Origin: JBKEDS01 sp047975545
GTDB taxonomy: Bacteria > Bacteroidota > Bacteroidia > Flavobacteriales > Flavobacteriaceae
Assembly (NCBI GenBank): GCA_047975545.1
Contig: JBKEDS010000046.1
Location: 1 to 64,000, forward strand
Length of the DNA stretch: 64,000 bases
Direction of reading: 5' to 3'
Shown: positions 1 through 9,307 of the stretch, piece after piece
Position numbering within the stretch: the first letter of the stretch is position 1
Layout: the number at the start of each line of letters is the position of its first letter
Notes under the pieces: model-generated
What the model saw: the letters and a program-made list of their open reading frames with translations, nothing else
Told to the model about the DNA's origin: nothing
Databases searched by the model: none
Translations under genes and position numbers: made by a program

Positions 1-862
1 CGTCCTGAAGGCGGTTGTCCAAAAACGTTAAATCTTCGGTGTTATGTTCCAGTACGTAATTAATAACCGATTTCATAAAATCTTCGGCTAAATCCATGTT
101 TCCGGCCAAATCCATCAAGGCCACTTCGGGCTCTATCATCCAAAATTAGGCCAGGTGCCTTGAGGTATTCGAGTTTTCGGCCCTAAAGGTAGGCCCAAAG
201 GTGTATATTTTGCCTAGTGACATGGCATAGGTTTCGCCCTCTAATTGCCCCGAAACGGTTAGGTTGGTTTCTTTTCCAAAAAAATCTTTAGCATAATCGA
301 TATTGCCGTTTTCCAGTTTTGGCGGGTTTTGTGCATCCAAGTTGGTAACCCGAAACATTTCGCCGGCGCCTTCGGCATCGCTGCCCGTAATTATGGGCGT
401 ATGTACGTAGTAAAAACCATTGTCGTTAAAATAGTTGTGAATGGCGAACGATAGTGCCGAGCGCAAGCGCATAACGGCACTAAAGGTACTGGTCCGGGTA
501 CGCAGGTGGGCGTTTTCCCTTAAAAACTCGAACGAATGTTTTTTAGGTTGTTTGGGGTAGGTCTCGGGGTCGCACTCGCCCAAAATTTTTAGTTCTTTTA
601 CTTGAATTTCTACGGATTGCCCTTGGCCTTGGCTTTCTACCAATTCGCCAACAACCTGGATAGCGGCACCTGTATTTATTTTTTTCAACAGGGCCTCGTC
701 AAAGTTTTCAAAATATACCACACATTGAATATTGTTTAAGGTAGACACATCGTTTAGGGCAATAAAGCGGATGGCACGAAAGGAGCGCCCCCAGCCTAAT
801 ATGTGAACTTCGGTTAGTTTTAAGACTTGCGACAAGAGTTCGGAAACGGTATAGGGTTTCAT
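1..862 (-). pseudogene. asnS: asparaginyl-tRNA synthetase, 3' part outside window, interrupted by in-frame TAA
   Basis: Charges tRNA-Asn with asparagine in the cytoplasm; normally essential. The reading frame from the ATG at 860-862 shows the N-terminal OB-fold anticodon-binding domain (about residues 1-115), then the class II catalytic core up to motif 2 (FRAENSNTSRHLA). At 146-148 the frame meets TAA exactly where the family has Glu (RHLA-E-FWMIEP). After it the same frame stays open to the window edge and still reads as AsnS (FWMIEPEVALMDLAGNMDLA), so there is a single nonsense codon, not a frameshift. One base change (GAA to TAA) explains it. It is either a sequencing/assembly error or a true disruption; a dead asnS would need a second copy elsewhere. 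Identity is certain; functional state is not. Confidence 0.9.
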
Positions 863-1079
863 GTTTTGAATCGGAATTTAATTTGAACTGTAAAGATAAA
901 AAAAGCTACTTGGCTTTAATGCCTTTTTCGGTTTTAATATGAATATCTACAATTAAGAGTTATCGTATATAAGATTAGTCCGAATTCCTCCCTTGTTTCT
1001 GACGAAAAAACCACCCTATTTCCAATTGTTTAAGCATAACTTGCAAGAAAATAATTAACAAAAACACGTTTCAAAAAAA

Positions 1080-3914
1080 ATGAACTATCGCTTCCTAACA
1101 AAAACAAGTATTCCTTTTAATGTTTTCCTACTTTTTATTAATTTAACCTTTGCCCAAACCGCAAATTTACCAGGTAGTATTAATGGTGAATGGCATACCG
1201 AGGCTTAGACCCTACAAACATTTGGCACGCTAATAAACCAAAATTTTATAGAGTATTCTTATCAAGCTTACGTATACCAAAACATTACAAAAGTTAACGA
1301 AAACACCTACGAGTTTGAAGCCAAAAGCATGGCAAACAAGACCATAAAAGGTAAGTTTGAAATATTGGACAATAACAGATTAAAGTATAATTTGGGCAAC
1401 AATCTTCCTATTACACTAATAAAAAACGAAAATCCAGTAGGTGGCAAAAAAGCAGCGATACAGGATGTGCCAAACACACTAAAAAAAGAATGGTTTACAA
1501 CCGATGAAACAAACAACTTAGAGTTTAATTTAAACGATGATGTTATTGTATTTAAAGGAAAACCATACACTATCGAGGATATTGTTTATTTTAACGAAGG
1601 TAGCCCCTTACAATACCGCTTTGTTGTAAAAAACAATACCGATTATTGGATGTTCTATTTTAAAAACTGGGACGAAAACTATCTGCAAATAGGCTATAAC
1701 GGTAAAAACGGTGGCTTATACAAAGCCAATAAAAACTATCCTAATGAAAGAATTAAAGATGTTGAAACTTTTTTAAACTCGCCCGTACCAATAAGCATGC
1801 AGGGCAATTGGTTAAAAGCCGACGGCAGCAACCTGTGGCGCCTTAGCTTATACTACGATTATGCCGTAATAGACAAAATAAAATGGACATACAAAGCAGC
1901 AAAAAAGCAAGACAACTATACCGTTTTTACTTTAGAAAACGAAACTACCGAAAAAATTGTTTTTGCCAAGACAAACAACGATAATACCGTAAGCTTTGGC
2001 ACAAATAAAAAACAACTAATAAAATGCAGCCTAACCCCGATTAACAAGCCTAATTTTAAGCCTAACGATCAAACCTTAGAACAACCAACCATAAAAAATG
2101 GTATGGCCACATTCTCCGGCTTAATTAAAAATTATACCGAAAACTATCCTAAAACCGGGCAAATTTCTGTTAATAACATTTTTACTGGAAAACGAGACTA
2201 CTATTTAATAACTATTAATAACGATGGTGGTTTTTCGGTAAGCTTTCCTTGTTACTTTTTGCAAACGGCATATGTACAACTACCGCATTTTAGGGGGGCG
2301 ATATACGTTGAACCCAACAAACAAACTTGGCAATTAATTACCCCTGAAAAATCATTTTTTAGCGGCGATTTAGCACAACTAAACACAGACTACCACTATT
2401 GCATGCCCAGTTTGCTAAGTACTATTTATAAATACAACGATTTAAGCGAGAACATTAAAGCCCTAACACCCCAAGACTATAAAGAAGAATGCCTTAAAAT
2501 ACGAGATACCGAATTAAAGCAGTTAAACAAAATTTCTAAAGAGCAATATATAAGTAAAAAAGCCATAGAATTATTAACCCAAGGTGTAAACTACAGATGT
2601 TACCAGCGTATATTAAGCTACGATATGTATGCAAGAGGTAGTAATTTGTCCAAGTCGGTAGATAAAAATTACATAAATTTTTTAACCCCCGATATTTTAA
2701 ACAATAAAAAAGCCTTAAACACAAACTCATATGATTCGGTAATCAACCGATTAAAATATTTGGGTTTTTTAAGAGAAGGCATTCGGGCAAATTTACAAGT
2801 TAATGATAATGAGTTGGAAGCAATACTAAAAGCATGCGGTATTGTACCAACAACAGAAGAAAAGAACTTGCTGGACAAGCTTAACACCTTTCTATCAGAA
2901 AACAAAGAAATCATGGAACGGAAAGAAAGCTATAACAAACAGTATAGTAATGTTTTAAATAGCCTCTATGCAAAAATTAACATAATATACAAAAAACTAA
3001 CAGAAGAAGAACGAAAAATTGTATTCCCTAAAAATAGCTTGGTAAGTTTAGAATCTTTAGACAAATTTATCGCCAAGTATAATCTCAACGATGCTGCCAT
3101 TACCAACGAAGAAAAAGAAGTTTTTACCAACCAACAAAACCTTCTGTCCGAAGAAGAAAAAAAGCGAATTGAAAATTTTAACAGCGAAAATAGCAACAAA
3201 ATAGCAGCAATATACAACAAATACAATAATGAAATTTCCACTTACAAGGAAACCAGGCAATTAGAGCAAGCCACAAAAGAAATCTGGAAACATTTGGGCC
3301 ATAACCTTACCACAGACATTATGGTCCTGCAAGGAGTATTAGAAAATGCAACTCAAAATTACGCCCCCTTAACAAATATGCAAATAGAAGAAGGCAAAAA
3401 ACTAATTGAAAATCCCGAAATAGCACAAATTATAAACATAGAAAACAACAAGCTAAAAGCTACCATAGAAGCCAACAAAACCAAAACCAATTTTACGTAC
3501 AACGAAACCCCGAAAACCGAAGCCGACAAAATATTTGGCGAAATAATTTCAAAATACAAAGGCAAAGTTGTTTTTGTCGATTTTTGGGCTACTTGGTGCG
3601 GTCCCTGCCTTAGCGGTATTAAAAAAATGAAATTGCTAAAAGAGGAACTTAAGGGCAAGGACATTGTATTTGTGTATATTTCAAATCCTACTTCACCTGA
3701 AACGGCATACAAAAATATGATTCCCGATATAAAAGGCGAACACTACAAAGTATCCGAAGACGAATGGAATTATTTATGCGAAAAATTCAATATCACAGGA
3801 ATACCCCATTATTTATTAATCGACAAACAAGGCAATATAGTTGCAAGGAATACGCCCCAGTTGTGGAGCCCCGAAAGCTTAACACCTTTGTTAAATAAAT
3901 ATTTAGTAAAATAA
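1080..3914 (+). pseudogene. secreted TlpA-type thioredoxin-like protein with in-frame TAG near the N-terminus
   Basis: The C-terminal ~150 residues are a TlpA/ResA-like thioredoxin domain with the active site WATWCGPC (codons near 3585-3608) and the cis-Pro segment GIPHYLLIDKQGNI, so it is probably a periplasmic thiol-disulfide protein. The ~650 residues before it are not recognised; they are Lys/Asn/Glu rich, with a coiled-coil-prone stretch just before the thioredoxin domain. The frame can be opened from ATG 1080 and gives a good signal peptide ending near FAQTA, then a TAG at 1206-1208 (codon 43), then continuous reading through ATG 1329 to the stop at 3912-3914. Starting at 1329 would give 861 residues without a signal peptide, which does not fit an exported family. 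I therefore read it as one 944-codon gene broken by a nonsense codon. More AT-rich than its neighbours; probably accessory. Confidence 0.75.
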
Positions 3915-3934
3915 TTTCTGTTTTTAAGTAGAAG

Positions 3935-3967
3935 AAGCCCCCTGCTCTTTGCTTGGGGCTTTTTTTG
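3935..3967 (+). terminator. Rho-independent terminator after the thioredoxin gene
   Basis: AAGCCCC (3935-3941) pairs with GGGGCTT (3955-3961), followed by a run of T. It starts 20 bases after the stop codon and would also shield the convergent exporter gene. Confidence 0.75.
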
Positions 3968-4060
3968 TACTTACATCAATTTCTCATCAAAATATTTTGA
4001 AAACAATAAAGCTTATTTTGATGTGAAATTGGTATAAAACATTAAAGCGTACTGAAAACC

Positions 4061-6454
4061 TTATTCCTCTTCCTCCCCATCATCTTCCGGAATAATGTTT
4101 ATGGCAGGTTTCTTAAGCACTTCCTTGTTGGCTATACTGCGTTCCAACGACAATAATAATGAGGGCAGCAATAACAAATTGGAAAGCATGGCAAACAACA
4201 GCGTAGCCGATACCAAAGCGCCCAAAGCTACCGTGCCGCCAAAGCTGGAAATGGTAAATACCGAAAAGCCAAAAAACAGCACGATTGAAGTATAAAACAT
4301 GCTTACGCCCGTTTCGCGAAGTGCACCGTAAACCGATGGTTTTATTTTCCAGTGGTTGGCTTGCAACTCTTGGCGGTATTTTGCAAGGAAGTGAATGGTA
4401 TCGTCTACCGAAATACCAAAAGCAATACTAAATACCAATATGGTCGATGGCTTTATGGGTACGCCCAAATAGCCCATTAGCCCGGCCGTAATAAGCAGCG
4501 GAATAATATTGGGTATTAACGAAATAACAATCATACGCCCCGACCGGAACATATAAGCCATAAAAACGGCTATAAGCAAAATGGCCAACGACAGCGAAAT
4601 AACCAAGTTTTTAACCAAATACGTCGTACCTTTTTGAAACACCATAGCCTTGCCCGTCATGGTAACGGTGTATTTATCGGCGGGAAACAGCTTGTTTATT
4701 TTAATTTGGATATCTTCCTCGATACGTTCCATTTTATCGGTACCAATATCCTTCATAAAAGTTGTTATTCGGGCGTATTGTCCCGTACTATCCACATAAC
4801 TCGTTAACAGGTTGTTACTTGCGGTCGAGTTTTTGGCATACGATAAAATAAAATTACTTTCTTGCGAAGTTGGCAACTGGTAATATTTGGTATTGCCGTT
4901 GTAGTACGCTTGTTTGGAGTACTTTATTAAACTAACTACCGATATGGGTTTCGACAGTTCGGGTATTTCGTTTATAAGTTCTTCTAACTCATCCATGCGC
5001 TTTAGGGTGGCCAATTTCATAACGCCCTTTTTGCGCTTGGTGTCTATCATGATTTCCAAGGGCATAATACCGTTAAATTCTTCTTCAAAAAAACGAATAT
5101 CCCTAAAAAACTCGGTGTTTTTGGGCATGTCTTCAATTAAACTTCCCGAAATTTTTATTTGGTAAATACCTATAATACTGGCCACCAAAAGCACCAATGC
5201 GGTACAGTAAATGGCTATACGGTGGTGTTTTACCATGCGTTCCATCCAGTTTACAAAGCCTCCAATCCAGCGTTTGTTTAAATGCTCCAAATGGCGCTCC
5301 TTGGGATAGGGCAAAAAGGTGTAAATAATGGGTATAATAAGCAGGCACAATATAAAAATAGCCAAAATGCTTAACGATGCAACAATACCAAATTCCTTTA
5401 ACAGCTTGCTTTCGGTTAAAATAAAGGTAGCAAATCCCGAGGCGGTAGTTACATTGGTCATTAAGGTGGCATTGCCTATTTTGGTAATAACCCGCTGCAA
5501 CGACTTAACTTTGTTGCCATGCAACTTAACCTCATGCTGGTATTTGTTAATTAAAAAAATGCAGTTTGGTATACCAATTACAATAATTAACGGTGGAATT
5601 AAAGCGGTTAAAACCGTTATTTCGTAGTTTAGGGCGCCCAAAATACCGAGGGTCCACATGACCCCAATGCAAACCACGATTAACGAGATAAACGTAGCAC
5701 GGAACGACCGGAAAAAGAAAAAGAAAATTACGGATGTTACCAATAAGGCCGCGGCAACAAACAGCCCAATTTCGTCTACAATATTTTGCGAGTTTAGGGT
5801 GCGAATATAGGGCATGCCCGATATGCGAACGTCCAACCCGGTTTTGGCCTCGAAAGCGGTTATTTTTGGCAAAAGGCTATCAATAACAAAATCTTTCCTT
5901 TCGGATGTGTTAACAATATCCTTTTTTAGGTAAATGGCGGTTCGCACCGTTTTGGTATGGTCGTTAAACAGGATATTATCGTAAAACGGGTATTTGTTAA
6001 ACAGCTCATCTTCCAAAGTTTCAATTTCCGCTTGCGACGACAGGGAATCCCTAACAAAAGGCTGTAATAAAAATTTTTCGGCTTCGGTGTCCTTCACCAA
6101 TTTTTGAAGGTTTTTTATGGACACCACCAAATCGACTTCGGGATAGTTTTTAAAATCGTCGGCCAGTTTGTTCCAAGCGTTCAGTTTATCTACGGTAAAC
6201 AGGGTACTGTCCTTTACGCCAAGTACTATTAGGTTGCCTTCTTCACCAAAAGTGCTTAAAAAATCGTTGTAAACAATATTAACATCGTGGTCGTCGGGCA
6301 ATAAATTGGCCTCGGTATAGGTAAAGCGCATGTTTTTCCACTGCGTGCTAAACAAAACCGTAATAATGGCAATGCCAATAAGTATGGTAATTTTGTTGCG
6401 TAAAATTAGTCGGGCGACAACATCCCAAAAACGCTTTGTAGAAAGTTTTAACAT
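4061..6454 (-). CDS. MMPL/RND-superfamily exporter
   Basis: A 797-residue inner-membrane transporter of the MMPL (patched-like, sterol-sensing-domain) branch of the RND superfamily. The topology is visible: TM1 near residues 17-37, a large periplasmic loop, a block of five helices (about 225-385), a second isolated TM (about 415-435), a second periplasmic loop, and a final block of helices (about 620-770). The C-terminus is an acidic tail (DDGEEEE). Proton-driven export of a lipid or hydrophobic compound is known for the family; the substrate here cannot be told. It lies 47 bases downstream of the outer-membrane protein gene on the same strand, so the two may be co-transcribed. No periplasmic adaptor gene is next to it, as is usual for MMPL proteins. 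Confidence 0.88.
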   Translation of the reverse strand: MLKLSTKRFWDVVARLILRNKITILIGIAIITVLFSTQWKNMRFTYTEANLLPDDHDVNIVYNDFLSTFGEEGNLIVLGVKDSTLFTVDKLNAWNKLADDFKNYPEVDLVVSIKNLQKLVKDTEAEKFLLQPFVRDSLSSQAEIETLEDELFNKYPFYDNILFNDHTKTVRTAIYLKKDIVNTSERKDFVIDSLLPKITAFEAKTGLDVRISGMPYIRTLNSQNIVDEIGLFVAAALLVTSVIFFFFFRSFRATFISLIVVCIGVMWTLGILGALNYEITVLTALIPPLIIVIGIPNCIFLINKYQHEVKLHGNKVKSLQRVITKIGNATLMTNVTTASGFATFILTESKLLKEFGIVASLSILAIFILCLLIIPIIYTFLPYPKERHLEHLNKRWIGGFVNWMERMVKHHRIAIYCTALVLLVASIIGIYQIKISGSLIEDMPKNTEFFRDIRFFEEEFNGIMPLEIMIDTKRKKGVMKLATLKRMDELEELINEIPELSKPISVVSLIKYSKQAYYNGNTKYYQLPTSQESNFILSYAKNSTASNNLLTSYVDSTGQYARITTFMKDIGTDKMERIEEDIQIKINKLFPADKYTVTMTGKAMVFQKGTTYLVKNLVISLSLAILLIAVFMAYMFRSGRMIVISLIPNIIPLLITAGLMGYLGVPIKPSTILVFSIAFGISVDDTIHFLAKYRQELQANHWKIKPSVYGALRETGVSMFYTSIVLFFGFSVFTISSFGGTVALGALVSATLLFAMLSNLLLLPSLLLSLERSIANKEVLKKPAINIIPEDDGEEEE

Positions 6455-6501
6455 GCCTTTTGTAAAAGTTGGGCAAAGGTAGAAAAAACCAACGTATTAC
6501 C

Positions 6502-7770
6502 TTATAAAGTAACGTTAAATGTAAATTTAAAGGCAACATTATCGTCTACCCTGGGCAAGTGGTAGGCGCCGTACCGGTAGGTAAAACTTAGTCCGAAACC
6601 AAAAAAGAGTTTATTAAGCTCGAAACCCGACTCGGTATAGCCTTTTTCCAACGAGCCAAACGTTATGCCTTGGTGGCGTTCGGGGTTTGCAATGTTGCCC
6701 AAGGCATAGCGCGTGGTTAGCACCAGTTGGGGCTTAAAGCGCTCGGAAACTTGAAAGGGTTTTACGTAATGTTTAAATTGAAGGGTAACGAACTTATCGG
6801 AAAAAAACTCGTTAAAAAACATGGTTTCAAAACTGTTGTTGCCCGCCACCGAAAAGCGCTGCATAATGGTTTCTTTATTAATATTATTGGGGTAGGCGTG
6901 GTACAAATGCGTTAAGGGCGTATTGCCGTTGGCCATGCCGCCTACTAAAATTAATTCGGAATAATAATCGGCAGCCTTGCCAAAACGTTGGATGGCCCTA
7001 AAATCGACTTTCGAAAAATTAAAATCGCCTTCAAAAGCATCTTTTATGCTTTGGGTATACTGAAAGGTGAATTTTGGAAAGCCGTCCTTTACCTCAACAA
7101 CGCCTTGTTCGGACATTTCAAATTTACTAAACGGACTCCATTGCAATGCTATTTTGGCAGTAGATAGATTGAATTTGCTATAAATTTCATCACCCACCAC
7201 AAAACTATAATCGTAGGTCGGGCTTATATTGCTTAGGGCAAGTTCGGTTTCGGCGGATAGGTGGTTGGTTATATCGTATTCCAAGGCAAGGGCTTTGGTA
7301 ATGTGTTTGTGGAACAAACTAATGTTAAGCAAACGGGGCTCGAAAAACTGGAACAGGCGTTTGTCGGTTAAAAAAACGGTACTTCCCGTTTCTTGCAAAT
7401 CATCGGTATAAGCAGCCGACAGCCAAGTGTTGCCCAACTTAAAACCGCCACCAATGCTGTACTTGAATTTTTGGTCCCGAAACCCGTAAACACCGTAACC
7501 GTTAAATTGAAAGGTGTTCGATAACGCTTTGTTGGTAACCCCGCCAAGCCCTGTCCTAAAGCCTTCGTATTGGTTAAATTTTATTAAATAGCGTAAATCG
7601 ACATTAAAATATTTGGTAGGAAAATAGCCGTTGCCAAGGTGTTTAAGAAAATAGGCTTTTTTTATGGAGTCCTGCTTTTGTTCGGTTTTTTCAAGTGCCG
7701 ACTCTTGCGCTTGTGCCGCTACAACAAACAGAAAAACTAAAATAGGGAAAATGCGTTTAAGCATAAGCAC
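6502..7770 (-). CDS. outer-membrane beta-barrel protein, like the C-terminal barrel of DUF5686 proteins
   Basis: 422 residues with a signal peptide (cleavage after about AAQAQ, residue 22). The remainder is alternating hydrophobic/polar beta strands and ends in a C-terminal strand FKFTFNVTL typical of barrels. Segments such as KYFNVDLRYLIKFNQYEGFRTG and the closing RVDDNVAFKFTF resemble, from memory, the C-terminal half of the ~830-residue DUF5686 family of Bacteroidota. The N-terminal carboxypeptidase-regulatory-like half of those proteins is absent, yet the gene has its own signal peptide, so it is a natural short version, not a fragment. Function unknown. It precedes the MMPL exporter and could supply an outer-membrane partner, which is inference. 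Confidence 0.7.
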   Translation of the reverse strand: MLMLKRIFPILVFLFVVAAQAQESALEKTEQKQDSIKKAYFLKHLGNGYFPTKYFNVDLRYLIKFNQYEGFRTGLGGVTNKALSNTFQFNGYGVYGFRDQKFKYSIGGGFKLGNTWLSAAYTDDLQETGSTVFLTDKRLFQFFEPRLLNISLFHKHITKALALEYDITNHLSAETELALSNISPTYDYSFVVGDEIYSKFNLSTAKIALQWSPFSKFEMSEQGVVEVKDGFPKFTFQYTQSIKDAFEGDFNFSKVDFRAIQRFGKAADYYSELILVGGMANGNTPLTHLYHAYPNNINKETIMQRFSVAGNNSFETMFFNEFFSDKFVTLQFKHYVKPFQVSERFKPQLVLTTRYALGNIANPERHQGITFGSLEKGYTESGFELNKLFFGFGLSFTYRYGAYHLPRVDDNVAFKFTFNVTL

Positions 7771-7985
7771 AAAAGGCTGTTAACAATTGGAAAAACAATT
7801 ATTTATGCACAAGGTCGCAAGGTTTCCACTAAAATCCGCCAAGGTTAAAACATACTTTTTCAACTTCAGAAATATAAAATCATTCCCTTCGGCAAACCCA
7901 GGAGCCAAATCATTGTTGGTTAACAAATTACACCTATTCCACATCAAAACAAGCCTTATTATTTCGGAATAAAATTGGCTTTACA

Positions 7986-8016
7986 GATTGCTTCTTCGTA
8001 CCTCATCGCAATGACG
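7986..8016 (-). repeat. dispersed intergenic repeat, copy 1
   Basis: Read on the minus strand it has the core CGTCATTGCGA, a short spacer, then GAAGCAATC. It lies 20 bases after the frr stop codon in frr's orientation. Other copies are at 44069, 44145, 45873 and 49980. Confidence 0.7.
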
Positions 8017-8035
8017 CAGCAATACATTCGGGCTA

Positions 8036-8593
8036 TTACACCGTCATAATCTCGGCTTCTTTTGCGCTAAATAAATCGTCGATTTTTTTAACGTATTTGT
8101 CCGTCATTTGTTGTACGTCTATTTCGGTATTCTTTTTTACGTCTTCCGAAACGTCTTCATTTTTTTTAATATCGTTATTGGCATCCTTTCGTGCTGCCCG
8201 AACCCCGATTTTGGCATCTTCGGCTTCGGATTTTGCCTGTTTGGACAAATCGCGGCGGCGTTCCTCGGTTAACGGTGGTACGTTTATAATAATGGTTTCG
8301 CCATTGTTCATGGGGTTAAACCCAAGATTGGCCAGCATAATGCTGCGCTCTATTTCTTGTAACATGTTGCGCTCCCACGGTTGTACGGTAATGGTCCTTC
8401 CATCGGGGGTATTTACGTTGGCTACTTGGCTTAACGGGGTTTGCGCCCCATAATACTCCACCAAAACGCTGCCCAACATGGCGGGGCTTGCCTTTCCTGC
8501 CCTAATGTTTGCAAATTGTTTTTCCAAATGCTTTATGGCATTGTCCATGGATTCCTTAGCGGTGTCTAATATAAATTGAATGTCTTCGTTCAT
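8036..8593 (-). CDS. frr: ribosome recycling factor
   Basis: 185 residues, the normal RRF length. RRF acts with EF-G to split the post-termination ribosome and is essential. The diagnostic blocks are present: ANIRAGKASPAML, the VQPWERNML segment of the head domain, and the C-terminal helix LTEERRRDLSKQAKSEAEDAKIG. The start ATG at 8591-8593 gives MNEDIQFILDTAKESM, as in other Flavobacteriaceae. In most bacteria frr directly follows pyrH; here a toxin-antitoxin pair sits between them, 52 bases upstream. A copy of the dispersed repeat follows the stop codon. Confidence 0.97.
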   Translation of the reverse strand: MNEDIQFILDTAKESMDNAIKHLEKQFANIRAGKASPAMLGSVLVEYYGAQTPLSQVANVNTPDGRTITVQPWERNMLQEIERSIMLANLGFNPMNNGETIIINVPPLTEERRRDLSKQAKSEAEDAKIGVRAARKDANNDIKKNEDVSEDVKKNTEIDVQQMTDKYVKKIDDLFSAKEAEIMTV

Positions 8594-8645
8594 GGTTTTG
8601 TTTTCTGTTTATTGGGAAAATTAGGCTTGCTGTTCGGATTCTTTT

Positions 8646-8981
8646 TCAATTATCCGGTCTATATCTTTTTTTGTTATCAGGTATATAATTCGTTGCTAAA
8701 TCCCAAATTATATCATAGTCTATGCCAAAATACTCGTGTGATATTTTGTTTCTAAGATAATACATTTCTTTCCAAGGAATAGCAGGGTACTTGCTTTTTA
8801 TGAAATTGGGTAATTTTTTTAAAGCTTCACCAATAACCTCAAAATCCCGAACTACCGCATCAATGGTTTTGTTATCTGCTTTAAACGTTATAACGTCCAT
8901 ATTATTTACATACTCGGTTATTCGAAACATTGAAAGTTGCATGTATTCCAAATACATTAAAAAAGAACGTTTCTTGTCCAA
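8646..8981 (-). CDS. hepT: HepT-like HEPN toxin (DUF86)
   Basis: 111 residues, all-helical HEPN fold. The RNase motif Rx4HxY is intact as R-NKIS-H-E-Y in YYLRNKISHEYFGIDY (about residues 85-92). In characterised pairs HepT is an RNA-cleaving toxin and MntA neutralises it by adding AMP residues to the motif tyrosine. The first possible start is TTG at 8979-8981, one base after the mntA stop codon, giving MDKKRSFLMYLEYM, which matches the usual HepT N-terminus. An ATG eight codons in would cut into helix 1, so TTG with translational coupling to mntA is preferred. The gene is AT-richer than pyrH and frr, as expected for mobile cargo. Confidence 0.85.
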   Translation of the reverse strand: MDKKRSFLMYLEYMQLSMFRITEYVNNMDVITFKADNKTIDAVVRDFEVIGEALKKLPNFIKSKYPAIPWKEMYYLRNKISHEYFGIDYDIIWDLATNYIPDNKKRYRPDN

Positions 8982-8982
8982 A

Positions 8983-9273
8983 CTAAACGTAATTTACGCT
9001 GTTCAAAATATCGTCTTTAATCCTATCTTTAAGGGCGTTTTTTGTTACCAAATCTATTTTTCGCCCAAAAATTTGTTCTAAATAAATTTCAAGTGAAAAA
9101 AACCCCCAACCAATAGGCTTATCCAATTCCACAAGTAAATCTATATCGCTGTTGTCTTTTGCCTCATTTAAGGCGAAAGAGCCAAACAAACCGATTTTTT
9201 TAACCGAATAATCCCTAACCAAAATGGGCTTTATTTCTTTTAATTTATTTAGTATTTCAGCTTTATTTATCAT
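8983..9273 (-). CDS. mntA: MntA-like minimal nucleotidyltransferase antitoxin
   Basis: 96 residues, minimal nucleotidyltransferase of the DNA-polymerase-beta superfamily. The motif GSx10DxD is exact: GS at FGSFALNEAKDNSDIDLLVE, with the two metal-binding Asp as D-I-D. A third acidic residue is in GRKIDLVT. The family modifies its HEPN partner with AMP and so acts as the antitoxin. The gene is immediately upstream of hepT and 34 bases after the pyrH stop codon, all on the same strand, so it can be read from the pyrH promoter. The motif residues are complete, so activity is likely. Confidence 0.87.
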   Translation of the reverse strand: MINKAEILNKLKEIKPILVRDYSVKKIGLFGSFALNEAKDNSDIDLLVELDKPIGWGFFSLEIYLEQIFGRKIDLVTKNALKDRIKDDILNSVNYV

Positions 9274-9307
9274 ATCAATAAATTTGGCTTTTTTACAAAA
9301 AAGCTGG

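Noticed and set aside
146..1208. Stop-codon recoding (TAA/TAG as sense)
   Set aside because: Both TAA and TAG end many intact genes in the window, and no selenocysteine- or pyrrolysine-like context was seen.
7787..7972. 61-codon open frame on the plus strand between the barrel protein and frr
   Set aside because: Basic, Phe/Lys-rich composition typical of read-through of AT-rich intergenic DNA; no recognisable motif or initiation signal.
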